DNA of 44,368 nucleotides from an uncultured Anaerotignum sp. (GCF_905212195.1 NZ_CAJMDQ010000009.1:1-44368); one strand, 5' to 3'; shown: positions 8,948 to 16,807, counted from the first letter of the stretch. The notes: generated by a model not told the origin, from the sequence alone. Program-made: numbers and translations.

Positions 8948-9593
8948 TGCTTGCCATGTGCATGTGCGGGGAAGTATGGATCGCTGTCCCCTCTGCGGCA
9001 CAAAACTGCGGGGAGAGAAAGAAGAAAATGTGTTTCCCAGATTGCAGATGTATGACCATATGTATCGGAAGATTATGCGTATCTTCCTGTTTTTGTCCGT
9101 CATTGCCGTGATTGTGTGTCTGGCGGCAAATCGGGTCTTTGTACCGGATTTGTTCTGGTCCATGTTCGTGCTGGCTGGAGTGGTTTCCTTCTGGATCAGC
9201 CTGTATGCGGCGTGGAAAAAGAAACGGAATATTCCAAAAGGTATCTTATGGGAAATGACGGTCATTTCCATTCTTGCAGTGGCATGGGATATGGGAACAG
9301 GCTGGCATGGCTGGTCGGTGGATTTTATCCTGCCCATCCTCTGCACGGTGTCCATTGGGATGATGGTGGTTATGGCAAGATTTCTACGGCTGCAGCTGCG
9401 GGAATATGTCATTTATATGCTCATGGAGATTGTATACGGTCTGGTGGTGTGGATACTGCTTTTGACCCATGTGATTCAGTTTATTCTGCCGGCGCTGGTC
9501 TGCGTGGTTTGCTGCGGTGCGGCACTGGCAGCACTGGTGATTTTCCGGTGGGAATTGTTCCATGAGGAAATGCAGAAACGACTGCATTTTTGA
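8934..9593 (+). CDS. Zinc-ribbon membrane protein (DUF6320-like)
   Basis: 219 residues. The N-terminus has two cysteine pairs (CDACHVHV and CPLCGTKL), a short zinc ribbon, followed by about six hydrophobic segments. This layout matches DUF6320-type proteins as I recall them, which occur beside alcohol-acetyltransferase-like genes in clostridia. ATG 8934 lies inside the end of the previous gene and has a GGAAGGAGGGG box. A terminator follows at 9656. It may hold the acyltransferase at the membrane; no enzymatic motif is visible. Confidence 0.7.
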   Translation: MRICDACHVHVRGSMDRCPLCGTKLRGEKEENVFPRLQMYDHMYRKIMRIFLFLSVIAVIVCLAANRVFVPDLFWSMFVLAGVVSFWISLYAAWKKKRNIPKGILWEMTVISILAVAWDMGTGWHGWSVDFILPILCTVSIGMMVVMARFLRLQLREYVIYMLMEIVYGLVVWILLLTHVIQFILPALVCVVCCGAALAALVIFRWELFHEEMQKRLHF

Positions 9594-9655
9594 ATATTTA
9601 GGGGGCTTTTGTTATGCCGAAAGGCAGAACAATATGGAAAAAATTGAAGATGAAC

Positions 9656-9704
9656 AAGCGGAGTTTACGCGATGTAAAAGGGCGGCGTCAAACTCCGCTT
9701 TTTT
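9656..9704 (+). terminator. Terminator closing the hydrolase-acyltransferase cassette
   Basis: AAGCGGAGTTT (9656-9666) pairs perfectly with AAACTCCGCTT (9690-9700) and is followed by T residues. Nothing else convincing is seen in 9594-9821. Confidence 0.85.
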
Positions 9705-9821
9705 CATTTCGCGGAGGAAACTTCGCTGTAAAAAGATGAGAAATGATTTTTAGATAGAATAGCTGAGCACTTTTTGGGGAAGATTTCCCAATAGAAATAG
9801 AACAGAAGGAGAGGTCTGCAC

Positions 9822-10664
9822 ATGAAAGAACTCATTATAACCAAAACAGCCATTGCATCTTATTTGCAGTTTTTGAGAATACAGGAAAAAAGCAAAGGTA
9901 CATTGGAAAAGTATCAAAGAGAGCTGCTGGATTTGGAAAAATATTTGAAAGGAAAAGAAGTTAGAAAAGAAGATCTGTTGGTTTGGAAAGAAGATATGGA
10001 AAGAAAGTATAGCCCTGCAGGCGTCAATGGCAGACTGGTAGCTGCCAATGGATTGTTGTCCTTTTTGGGCAGATACGATCTTCGCTTGAAGTTATTGAAG
10101 ATTCAAAAAGAGATTTTTACCAGTGAAGAAAAGGAACTGACCCGTGCAGAATACGGCAGGCTGGTGCGTGCGGCAGAGAAAAAAGGCAAAGAACGGCTTT
10201 CTCTGCTAATACAGACCATCTGTGCAACGGGCATACGTGTTTCAGAACTGGAATTTATTACCGTTGCGGCTGTCAAACGAGGCAGGGCAGAAGTGAATTG
10301 TAAGGGAAAACGGCGGGTAATCTTTTTGCCTGTACGCCTGCAGAAAAAGCTCAAAGCCTATGCAGCCAAAAGAGGCATTACGGAAGGAGCAGTATTTACC
10401 ACAAAAAGCGGACGCCCCTTGCACCGCGGGAATATTTGGGCAGAAATGAAAAAACTCTGCAAAGATGCAGAGGTCAGTCCTGAGAAAGTGTTCCCCCATA
10501 ATCTGCGGCATTTGTTTGCGCGGATATTCTACAGCTTAGATAAAGACATTGCGAAACTGGCAGATATGCTGGGACACAGCAATATTGAAACCACAAGAAT
10601 CTATATTATGGAAAGCGGACGAATCCATCGACAGAAACTGGAACGAATGCGACTTGTGTTGTAA
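9822..10664 (+). CDS. Tyrosine recombinase (phage-integrase family), likely the invertase of the adjacent switch
   Basis: 280 residues with an N-terminal SAM-like core-binding domain (about 10-90) and a C-terminal catalytic domain. The full catalytic set is visible: R139 in ATGIRVSEL, K163 in the beta-hairpin KGKRRVIF, H226 and R229 in PHNLRH, H252 in LGHSN and nucleophile Y261 in TTRIYI. It is short, like Xer and fimbrial-switch invertases, and lacks the accessory domains of many phage integrases. ATG 9822 follows AAGGAGAGG. Its stop codon TAA is the first three bases of an inverted repeat, and the repeat pair bounds the next 272 bp, which argues that this enzyme inverts that segment. It could also act on sites elsewhere. 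Confidence 0.93.
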   Translation: MKELIITKTAIASYLQFLRIQEKSKGTLEKYQRELLDLEKYLKGKEVRKEDLLVWKEDMERKYSPAGVNGRLVAANGLLSFLGRYDLRLKLLKIQKEIFTSEEKELTRAEYGRLVRAAEKKGKERLSLLIQTICATGIRVSELEFITVAAVKRGRAEVNCKGKRRVIFLPVRLQKKLKAYAAKRGITEGAVFTTKSGRPLHRGNIWAEMKKLCKDAEVSPEKVFPHNLRHLFARIFYSLDKDIAKLADMLGHSNIETTRIYIMESGRIHRQKLERMRLVL

Positions 10665-10685
10665 CGGAATTCCCCTTCTGTCATA
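10662..10685 (+). repeat. Left inverted repeat of the switch
   Basis: 24 bp beginning TAACGGAATTCCCC and ending GTCATA. It is the reverse complement of 10910-10933 except at 10667. It overlaps the recombinase stop codon. Confidence 0.93.
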
Positions 10686-10731
10686 AAAATTAGAACGTAT
10701 CATGTGTAAAATACGAAAGTAATACATTTTC

Positions 10732-10760
10732 AATATAACACTTTTTACATACGATAGCAA
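10732..10760 (-). promoter_or_regulatory. Leftward promoter inside the invertible segment
   Basis: On the minus strand, TTGCTA (10760-10755) and TATATT (10737-10732) are spaced by exactly 17 nt. In this orientation it fires toward the recombinase gene and would give antisense RNA over its 3' end. After inversion it would read into the gene at 10949. No comparable promoter reading rightward was found in the segment. Confidence 0.6.
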
Positions 10761-10770
10761 GTGAAGACAT

Positions 10771-10840
10771 CAAAATAAAACCGAATCTGACGTTTTTGTG
10801 AAAAAAGCGTATTTTCGGTTTTGTTTTGGTGTTTTTTTTA
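10771..10840 (+). terminator. Terminator inside the invertible segment
   Basis: CAAAATAAAACCGAA (10771-10785) pairs with TTCGGTTTTGTTTTG (10814-10828), one G-T wobble, with a further stem in the loop and a long T-rich tail (10829-10845). In this orientation it would stop read-through from the recombinase into the genes to the right. Confidence 0.7.
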
Positions 10841-10909
10841 TTTTTCGAAAAAGAAGAAAAGAAGTTTCGACCGGTTTGTCTGACATTTTCTGTTTTTTGG
10901 TCAAAAAAA

Positions 10910-10933
10910 TATGACAGAAGGGGAATTTCGTTA
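10910..10933 (-). repeat. Right inverted repeat of the switch
   Basis: 24 bp beginning TATGACAGAAGGGG and ending TCGTTA. It matches the left repeat in reverse complement at 23 of 24 positions (mismatch at 10928). It ends 15 nt before the next gene. Confidence 0.93.
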
Positions 10934-10948
10934 TAACGAGTGAGAAAC

Positions 10949-11791
10949 ATGGAAGAAATCAAGTTTACAGAGGAAACAATTGAAGACTTTTTACAGGAAA
11001 AAATAAGAGCCGGCAACAAACTGGAGACCATTGCGGAATATCGCAGGATTTTGCAGAAGTTCCAGAAAGAACTTTTGCCGGAACAGGTGCTGCGGGAAAA
11101 CACGTTGCAGCAATGGAAAAATACCATGCAGCAGGAGGGAAAGCTGGCAGTGCGCACCATCAACCGCAGACTGGCAGTGGTGAATCAGTATCTGCATTTC
11201 ATGGGCGAAAGAAATTGGCAGGTATCCTGTATGCCGTTAGGTGATACGGAACAGACCGTTTTGCAGCGAGGTGAGTATATCCGTCTGCTGCAGGCGGCAA
11301 AACAACAGAACAAAGAGCAGCTTTATTTCATCATCAAGTCTATCTGCACGTTAGGCCTGCATATTTGGGAACTGCCGCAAATGACGGTGGATTTTGTAAA
11401 AGCAGGCAGTGGTGTTTTCAGCGGCAATGGACAGGAAAGAAAGGTTGTCATACCACGTTCATTCCAGCGGGAACTGGTGGACTACTGCAAACGCAGCAAT
11501 ATGGAACAGGGTGCCATTTTCCGTTCCCAAAGAGGGACGAACATCCATCGCATTACCATCAACGCAGCCATGAAGCAGCTGTGCCAGACGGCAGATGTGG
11601 CACCGGAAAAGGTGAATCCCAGATGCTTGCTCAGACTCTATGAACAGACCCAGAGCCAGCTCAGGGACAACGTGTCCATGCTGCTGATGCAGTATTATGA
11701 CAAGCTTTTGGAGGCAGAAGAAATGATGACAGGCTGGGAAGCATATGAAAAACCCATATCTGAGGTGGAAAAATCGGTCTCCGGTCAATGA
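10949..11791 (+). CDS. Catalytically degenerate tyrosine-recombinase paralogue
   Basis: 280 residues, the same length as the recombinase at 9822 and alignable along its whole length (for example INRRLAVVNQYLHFMGERNW against VNGRLVAANGLLSFLGRYDL). Every key residue is changed: the ATGIRVSEL arginine is H138 in TLGLHIWEL, the PHNLRH box has become PRCLLR (both H and R lost), and the LGHSN...Y segment is gone. The reading frame is nevertheless clean, so it may be kept for DNA binding, as a regulator or partner of the intact recombinase. ATG 10949 has only a weak GAGTGAG site; GTG 10940 is an alternative. It is the first gene that an inverted switch promoter would express. Confidence 0.8.
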   Translation: MEEIKFTEETIEDFLQEKIRAGNKLETIAEYRRILQKFQKELLPEQVLRENTLQQWKNTMQQEGKLAVRTINRRLAVVNQYLHFMGERNWQVSCMPLGDTEQTVLQRGEYIRLLQAAKQQNKEQLYFIIKSICTLGLHIWELPQMTVDFVKAGSGVFSGNGQERKVVIPRSFQRELVDYCKRSNMEQGAIFRSQRGTNIHRITINAAMKQLCQTADVAPEKVNPRCLLRLYEQTQSQLRDNVSMLLMQYYDKLLEAEEMMTGWEAYEKPISEVEKSVSGQ

Positions 11792-12119
11792 TGTAAGATC
11801 AGGGACTGCTGACAGATTTTATCAGACAGCAAGGTTGGCAGTGCCTATCTTGATAAACGGTTTTCCCTTTAGGGGCAAGCCGGTACCAATGATAACAATA
11901 TGCAAGGAAGCCATGAAGCGACTCTGGAACCATCAAGCAATGCGGAAAAAAACGGGAAAGGGGCGCTTGTTTTCATGGGGAGAGGAGGAGAGACGCGAGA
12001 AGAAAGAGATTTGGCAGATAATCTGCCAAGACAGAGCAGAGTTTGCAGAATCCTGTGCATAGACGCAGGGCGTGGGTGCAGAAAGATTGCTGCACCATAA
12101 ATGAAGAAGGAGTGAGAGA
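11792..12119 (+). other. Long structured leader before the VWA/SLH surface protein
   Basis: 328 nt without a convincing gene or sigma-A promoter. It contains palindromes: a short stem CCCTTTAGGG within a larger GGTTTTCCC...GGGGCAAGCC fold (about 11859-11882), the perfect TTGGCAGAT-A-ATCTGCCAA (12011-12029), and GGTGCAG/CTGCACC (12075-12081, 12090-12096) close to the surface-protein start. None has a T-tract, so these are not simple terminators. I could not match it to a riboswitch class I know. The surface-protein RBS AAGGAGTGAG is at its end. Confidence 0.45.
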
Positions 12120-15100
12120 ATGAAAAACAAAGTGAAGCGGACGCTGAGCTTCCTGTTGACATTCGTCATGCTGTGCAGTTTGCTGCCGGCAATGGCAATG
12201 GCGGCACAGGGGGATGTGACAGCATCTAAAAAGGCAGCGTATAATCAAGAAACAGGTGAAGTCAAAATCACCATGACTGTAAAAGGGGAAAATTCATCCC
12301 AGACAATACCATCAAAAGCAGATGTTGTATTGGTAGTAGATAACTCTGGTAGTATGGCATCTGAGGTTGGTGAACCATGTGAAACTCCAAAAGAGAAGTT
12401 TATTGACACAGGTTGGGGATGGGTAGAGTGTCCTAATTGTGGAGCAAGATATTATCATGGTATTACTGGTTGGTTTGTACCTGATATTTGTGAAGGGGAA
12501 ACTGGCTCTGAACCTAGAATTAATACTGCTCAAAAAGTAGGTAAAACTTTTGCAAAAAGTATTCTGTCTGAAAACAATGAGAATAATATGGCCGTTATCG
12601 GTTTTGCCGGAGATGAAGATTGGTTTGGCCATAAAAAAGATGCAATAAAAGTAGAACAGAAGCTGACAAATGATGTCGAAGTAATCAATGGTGCATTAGA
12701 CCAGATGGAAGCAAATGGCGGCACAGATTATACATCTGCATTGCAAGCAGCATATGACATGCTGAATGAGAGAGCAAATACTGACAGACCTGGTTATGTT
12801 GTGTTCATTTCTGATGGTGCGCCTGGTTTGCAGGGAGAATCCATTGGTGATTCCGATTGGGATGGTTCTAATCAGGCAGAAAAAATTAAAGCAGCGGGTT
12901 ATGAGCTGTATACCATTGGTATTGCATTGGATGACGATGCAAATGACTATTTGTCAAAATTAGCAAGTGACAGAGAACATTATAAAAATGTAACTGGTAT
13001 AAGTTATGCAGTAGAACTGGAAGAACTCCTGAAAGAATGGGCAGAAGAAATCAATACAGTGCCTGCTGGTACAGATGCGGTATTGGTAGATACCATTTCT
13101 GACAAATTTACTTTAAAGGAAGGTCAGGAGATATCTGGTCTGACATTCGATTATGACAAAAATCAGGTGACATGGAACATTGGCGAAATCACAGAAGAAG
13201 GAAAAGAGGTTTCTTTTGTGGTGATTCCCAATGCAGGTGTTTATGGAAATGATCTTCCTACCAATGCGGGAGCGGTTCTGACTTACACAAATGCAAAGGG
13301 CGAGCCTGCAACATTGCAAGTAGATAGTGCGGAAGTGAACATCCCTGCACCTCCTATTGAAAAGGTAAAGGTTACTTATGAAGTAGAAGGTGAAGTTCCA
13401 GAAGGAGCACCTGCTGTTCCTGCTCCAGCAGAAGTGGAAAAAGGCACAAAATATCAAGTGGAAGCAGCACCAGCTGATATTACAACAGCAGATGGAATCT
13501 GGCATTTCAATGGCTGGATGAATGGGGACAAAGATGTTACTGGTCAGGAAATTATGGTGAATGACACTATCACATTGACTGGTTCCTGGACTTTTACACC
13601 CAATCCCGTAGAAGAAAAGAAAATCATCGTAAACTTTAATAAAGTTGGCGGTACATGGGCAGATGGTGTGACAGAAGACGCGAAAACTTTTGTGTTATCT
13701 TCTACAACACCTACAGCAGAAATGGATGTTCCAGAGGTTGTAGCACCTGCCGGAAAGAAACTTTCTCATTGGGAAAATAACTGGGAAAAATTAACCACTT
13801 TGCCCGAAAATGGTATTTTCACCTACAATAGTATGGCTGCAATTGTAGGTACAGAGCAGAATGAACTGTATATCACATGGAATCCAGTTTATGAAGATAT
13901 TCCTGTAGAAAAAACACTGAGAATCCACTGGGCAATTGATGATCCAGAAGGAGCAACATGGGCAGATGGCAGCAATGCACCTAAAACAGAAACCATTGCA
14001 TGGGCAGACAAAAATAATTTCAGAACAATGCCTGAACTGGAAATCGCAGAAGGCTATAAACTGGCAGGCTGGAGCGTAAGCGGAACAGAAAGCCAGTACT
14101 GGGGAGCAGATACAACAACATTTAGCTTGGGTGATCAGCTTATCGTAGAAGATGAAAACGGCGGATTTGTATCTATTACAGCAAACATTGTAAAAGACGA
14201 AGAACCCGTAGAAAAAACACTGAAAATCCACTGGGCAATCGATAACCCCGAAGGCGCAGCATGGAAACTGTATGAAGGCAACGCAAGAACAGAAACCATC
14301 GCATGGGCAGACAGAGGCAACACATTCGTAATGCCCGAACTGGAAATCAAAGACGGCTACAAACTGGCAGGCTGGAGCGTAAGCGGAACAGAAGGTCAGT
14401 ATTGGGATCCTGAAACATACGAATTTGGTCTGACAGGACTGATCGTAGAAGATGAAAACGGCGGACAGGTATCTATTACAGCAAATGTTGTAAAAGACGA
14501 AGTATCCACAGAAGACAAAATTGCAAACGTATATTTCACAGTCAATCCCAAATACGGCTACTTCAAAGAATATGGCGAAGGGCCTGTAAGCTTTGAAAAC
14601 ATTGATGCAGACTCTACCCAGCAGTTTGAAGTACCTGAAGTAGTTGCAAAATCCGGTTACAAATTTGTAGGTTGGGAAGGCAAAGGCGCAGGTGAAATCA
14701 AATGGGATGCAAACGCAAGCACATTTGGCGTACCCGGTCTGTGCTATTTCCCCGAAGGCTCTAATGTAGGCCGCGCAGATATCAGAGCGGTCTTCGAAAA
14801 AGAAGGCGGCGGCCATATCAATGATTATGCAGTAACTGTTATTGTAGATGGCAAAGGTGAAGTAAAAACAAAAGATTACGGCACCGTTGGTTCCAATGAC
14901 ACAGATGTGATCTGGATTCCTGATTTTGAAGACAGCGTGAAATTCACAATGGAACCTGCAGATGGCTGGAAAATCGATGACGTTCTCGTAAACGGAAAAA
15001 GCATCGGCGCAGAAGATTCTTATGTTTTTGAAACAGAAGATCTGATGGACGGCCCTGAATTGAAAGTTATCTTTGAAAAGAAAAGCGGCGGCTCCAGCGG

Positions 15101-15845
15101 CGGCAGCCATGACAAAGACGACGACAAAGACAAAGATAAAGCACCCGACAAAACACCTGATGCTTTGAACGGGGAAGACCATTTCAATTACATCGTTGGC
15201 GATGCAGATGGCAAAGTACATCCCGAACGCAACATCACTCGTGCGGAAGTGGCATCCATCTTCTTCCGTCTGCTGAAAGATGATGTAAGAAGTGAAAACC
15301 TGACAGATCAGAATACATTCGCAGACGTATCTGCAGATGATTGGTACAATGTGGCTGTATCCACCATGTCCGATATGGGTATTGTATTCGGCAGAACAGA
15401 TTACCAGTTCGATCCCGATGCATATATCACCCGTGCGGAATTTGCAGCCATTGCGGCTCGTTTTGACAGCGAAAGCTACAGCGGCGACGACCTGTTTACA
15501 GACATCGAAGGCCACTGGGCAGAAAACCAGATCAACCGTGCAGCAGAAAAAGGCTGGATCACAGGCTATCCTGACGGCACATTTGATCCCAACCGTTACA
15601 TCACTCGTGCAGAAGCAGTAACCATGATCAACCGCGTACTGAACCGTATGCCCGAAGATGAAGACGCACTGCATGAAGATATGAAAGTGTTTGTGGATAA
15701 TGCAGATGCAAATGCATGGTACTATCTGGCAATTCAGGAAGCTACCAACAGCCACGAATATGAAAAGGACGACGACGGCGTTTATGAAACATGGACAGAC
15801 GTTCTGCCTGATCGTGACTGGGCGCAGTATCTGAAACTGAACTAA
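12120..15845 (+). CDS. S-layer-anchored surface protein with von Willebrand factor A domain (candidate adhesin)
   Basis: 1241 residues. A signal peptide (1 to about 29, ending AMAMAAQ) is followed by a VWA domain with the MIDAS motif DNSGSM at D74 and later GGTDYTSAL and ISDGAPG. Directly after the MIDAS loop is an insertion with four cysteines (C87, C104, C107, C124) resembling a zinc ribbon. Then come beta-rich repeats: an InlB_B-like unit (about 415-490) and four units of about 100 residues (498-595, 596-696, 697-796, 797-895), the middle two almost identical. A Gly/Ser and Asp/Lys linker precedes three C-terminal SLH domains (about 1018-1195), which bind wall polysaccharide. Such proteins typically mediate adhesion. 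It lies downstream of the inversion switch with no obvious promoter of its own, suggesting phase-variable expression. Confidence 0.9.
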   Translation: MKNKVKRTLSFLLTFVMLCSLLPAMAMAAQGDVTASKKAAYNQETGEVKITMTVKGENSSQTIPSKADVVLVVDNSGSMASEVGEPCETPKEKFIDTGWGWVECPNCGARYYHGITGWFVPDICEGETGSEPRINTAQKVGKTFAKSILSENNENNMAVIGFAGDEDWFGHKKDAIKVEQKLTNDVEVINGALDQMEANGGTDYTSALQAAYDMLNERANTDRPGYVVFISDGAPGLQGESIGDSDWDGSNQAEKIKAAGYELYTIGIALDDDANDYLSKLASDREHYKNVTGISYAVELEELLKEWAEEINTVPAGTDAVLVDTISDKFTLKEGQEISGLTFDYDKNQVTWNIGEITEEGKEVSFVVIPNAGVYGNDLPTNAGAVLTYTNAKGEPATLQVDSAEVNIPAPPIEKVKVTYEVEGEVPEGAPAVPAPAEVEKGTKYQVEAAPADITTADGIWHFNGWMNGDKDVTGQEIMVNDTITLTGSWTFTPNPVEEKKIIVNFNKVGGTWADGVTEDAKTFVLSSTTPTAEMDVPEVVAPAGKKLSHWENNWEKLTTLPENGIFTYNSMAAIVGTEQNELYITWNPVYEDIPVEKTLRIHWAIDDPEGATWADGSNAPKTETIAWADKNNFRTMPELEIAEGYKLAGWSVSGTESQYWGADTTTFSLGDQLIVEDENGGFVSITANIVKDEEPVEKTLKIHWAIDNPEGAAWKLYEGNARTETIAWADRGNTFVMPELEIKDGYKLAGWSVSGTEGQYWDPETYEFGLTGLIVEDENGGQVSITANVVKDEVSTEDKIANVYFTVNPKYGYFKEYGEGPVSFENIDADSTQQFEVPEVVAKSGYKFVGWEGKGAGEIKWDANASTFGVPGLCYFPEGSNVGRADIRAVFEKEGGGHINDYAVTVIVDGKGEVKTKDYGTVGSNDTDVIWIPDFEDSVKFTMEPADGWKIDDVLVNGKSIGAEDSYVFETEDLMDGPELKVIFEKKSGGSSGGSHDKDDDKDKDKAPDKTPDALNGEDHFNYIVGDADGKVHPERNITRAEVASIFFRLLKDDVRSENLTDQNTFADVSADDWYNVAVSTMSDMGIVFGRTDYQFDPDAYITRAEFAAIAARFDSESYSGDDLFTDIEGHWAENQINRAAEKGWITGYPDGTFDPNRYITRAEAVTMINRVLNRMPEDEDALHEDMKVFVDNADANAWYYLAIQEATNSHEYEKDDDGVYETWTDVLPDRDWAQYLKLN
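13905..14507 (+). repeat. Tandem ~303-bp coding repeat in the surface-protein gene
   Basis: Two adjacent units start at 13905 and 14208 with nearly the same sequence (GTAGAAAAAACACTGA and GTAGAAAAAACACTGAAA). They encode 101-residue modules containing HWAID and KLAGWSVSGTE. More divergent copies flank them at the protein level. Close DNA identity allows slippage or recombination to change copy number. Confidence 0.85.
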
Positions 15846-15899
15846 ATCGTAGGAACAAAAGCAGCACCGCATGCGTGACTGCTTCCTGAGAAAATGAAG

Positions 15900-15992
15900 A
15901 TAGCTGGAATCCTTACTATAACAAAGGGTTCCAGCTATCCTGTTTTTATCCGAATTTTATCAAAAAGCCCATGGAAACATGGGCTTATTTTT
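15900..15992 (+). terminator. Two tandem terminators after the surface-protein gene
   Basis: First: TAGCTGGAA (15901-15909) with TTCCAGCTA (15929-15937) and a T-rich tail; this belongs to the recurring AGCTGGAATCC hairpin family. Second: AAGCCCATG (15965-15973) with CATGGGCTT (15978-15986), GAAA loop, then ATTTTT. The rest of 15846-16190 is AT-rich without a gene. Confidence 0.85.
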
Positions 15993-16190
15993 ATGAAACT
16001 GAAAAAGAAGGGCTGTTTTATAAAAATTTCACGGAAAAATCACAGAAAACAGGTTTGGTGTCATGGCAAAAGGTCTTTTGATCATTTTATGAAGATTTCA
16101 CATAAAAATTATAAAATCAAGATAGTTGAAAACTTTTTTATATGCTTTAATGTATGGCAATGAGAAAAGAATAGAAGGAGAGATAAAAAA

Positions 16191-16759
16191 ATGTTAGAAC
16201 TGAAAAACATCAAAAGTCTTATGACGGTGTAACCATATTGAAAAACATTGATTTGACTATTTCCGACGGTGAAATCGTTTCTATTTTGTGAGGCAAGACC
16301 ACAATGCTGAATCTGATTCTGGGCCTGACAGATGCACATAGCGGCAAGATTATTTTTGACGGCAAGGACATCACAAAGGTGCCCATGGAAAAATGCGGCT
16401 TCAACATTGTATTTCAGGATTATGCCCTGTTCCCCAATCTCAATGTCATGCAGAACATCACTTACGGCTTAAAAAATACCCCTAACATTTCCACACAGGA
16501 AGAAGTAAACGAACTGATTGAACTGCTGGGTCTGAACAAAAAATCGACTAGCTTTCCAGTGGTCAGAAACAGAGAGTTACTCTGGCAAGAACCATGGTGA
16601 TGAAACCGAAAATCCTGCTGCTGGATGAACCTCTCAGCGCGCTGGATGGTGTTCATCAAAGAAAGAATCAAGCAGATCGCCAGAGATTACCATCTGACAA
16701 CCATCATCGTTACCCACGATCCAAAAGAAGCCTTGACACTGTCCGAAAGCTGCAAATAA
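16191..16759 (+). pseudogene. Remnant of an ABC-transporter ATPase gene, probably for 2-aminoethylphosphonate uptake
   Basis: An ATPase frame can be followed in pieces from ATG 16191 (good GGAG site) to TAA 16757-16759. Lesions: a one-base deletion near 16212 shifts the frame before KSYDGVT; the Walker A loop is lost, with only a stop and GKTT left (TGA 16288-16290, apparently a changed TGC); a frame change occurs before LSSGQKQRV, the ABC signature; and a further deletion removes sequence after LSALD before VFIKERIKQIA. The Q-loop (VFQDYALFP), Walker B (ILLLDEPLSALD) and H-loop (IIVTHDP) remain readable. It cannot make a working ATPase. No permease or binding-protein gene is nearby. Its place directly before phnW suggests a former phosphonate importer. 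Confidence 0.88.
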
Positions 16760-16807
16760 ACATCTGTAGAAAGTTGAGAAAAGAAAGAAATTTGAAGGAG
16801 TATAGAC

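Larger units (their letters stand above)
10662..10933. other. Predicted invertible DNA segment (phase-variation switch)
   Basis: The 272 bp between the two recombinase-family genes are bounded by 24-bp inverted repeats differing at one position. The 224 bp inside carry a leftward promoter near the left repeat and a rightward terminator in the middle. Inversion would turn the promoter toward the gene at 10949 and put the terminator behind it. The recombinase stop codon survives inversion, because both repeats begin with TAACG when read inward. This is the classic layout of promoter-inversion switches such as fimS of Escherichia coli and the RecV-controlled switches of Clostridioides difficile. 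No inversion has been observed here. Confidence 0.82.

Noticed and set aside
9614..9739. A 41-codon basic ORF after the zinc-ribbon gene
   Set aside because: It runs through a perfect terminator stem, has only a doubtful ribosome site and low-complexity content.
11745..12062. A 105-codon ORF spanning the recombinase end and the leader
   Set aside because: It starts inside the preceding gene in another frame, has no ribosome site and no protein-like composition; the stems suggest a structured RNA instead.
11792..12119. c-di-GMP riboswitch in front of the surface-protein gene
   Set aside because: Attractive from biology, but the conserved cores of class I and II as I know them are not visible; left as an untested structured leader.
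9822..12119. Prophage or integrative element carrying the recombinase
   Set aside because: There is no attachment-site repeat next to a tRNA and no phage, relaxase or replication gene; the inverted repeats point to a local switch instead.
13791..15872. A 693-codon minus-strand open frame over the surface-protein gene
   Set aside because: Antisense shadow caused by the codon bias of the repeats; very Cys/Phe-rich, no ribosome site, no domain.
16126..16151. Promoter before the ATPase pseudogene (TTGAAA ... TTTAAT)
   Set aside because: The spacing is 14 nt, too short for a good sigma-A promoter.
15894..16163. An 89-codon ORF after the surface-protein gene
   Set aside because: It covers two terminators and AT-rich spacer, with no ribosome site.
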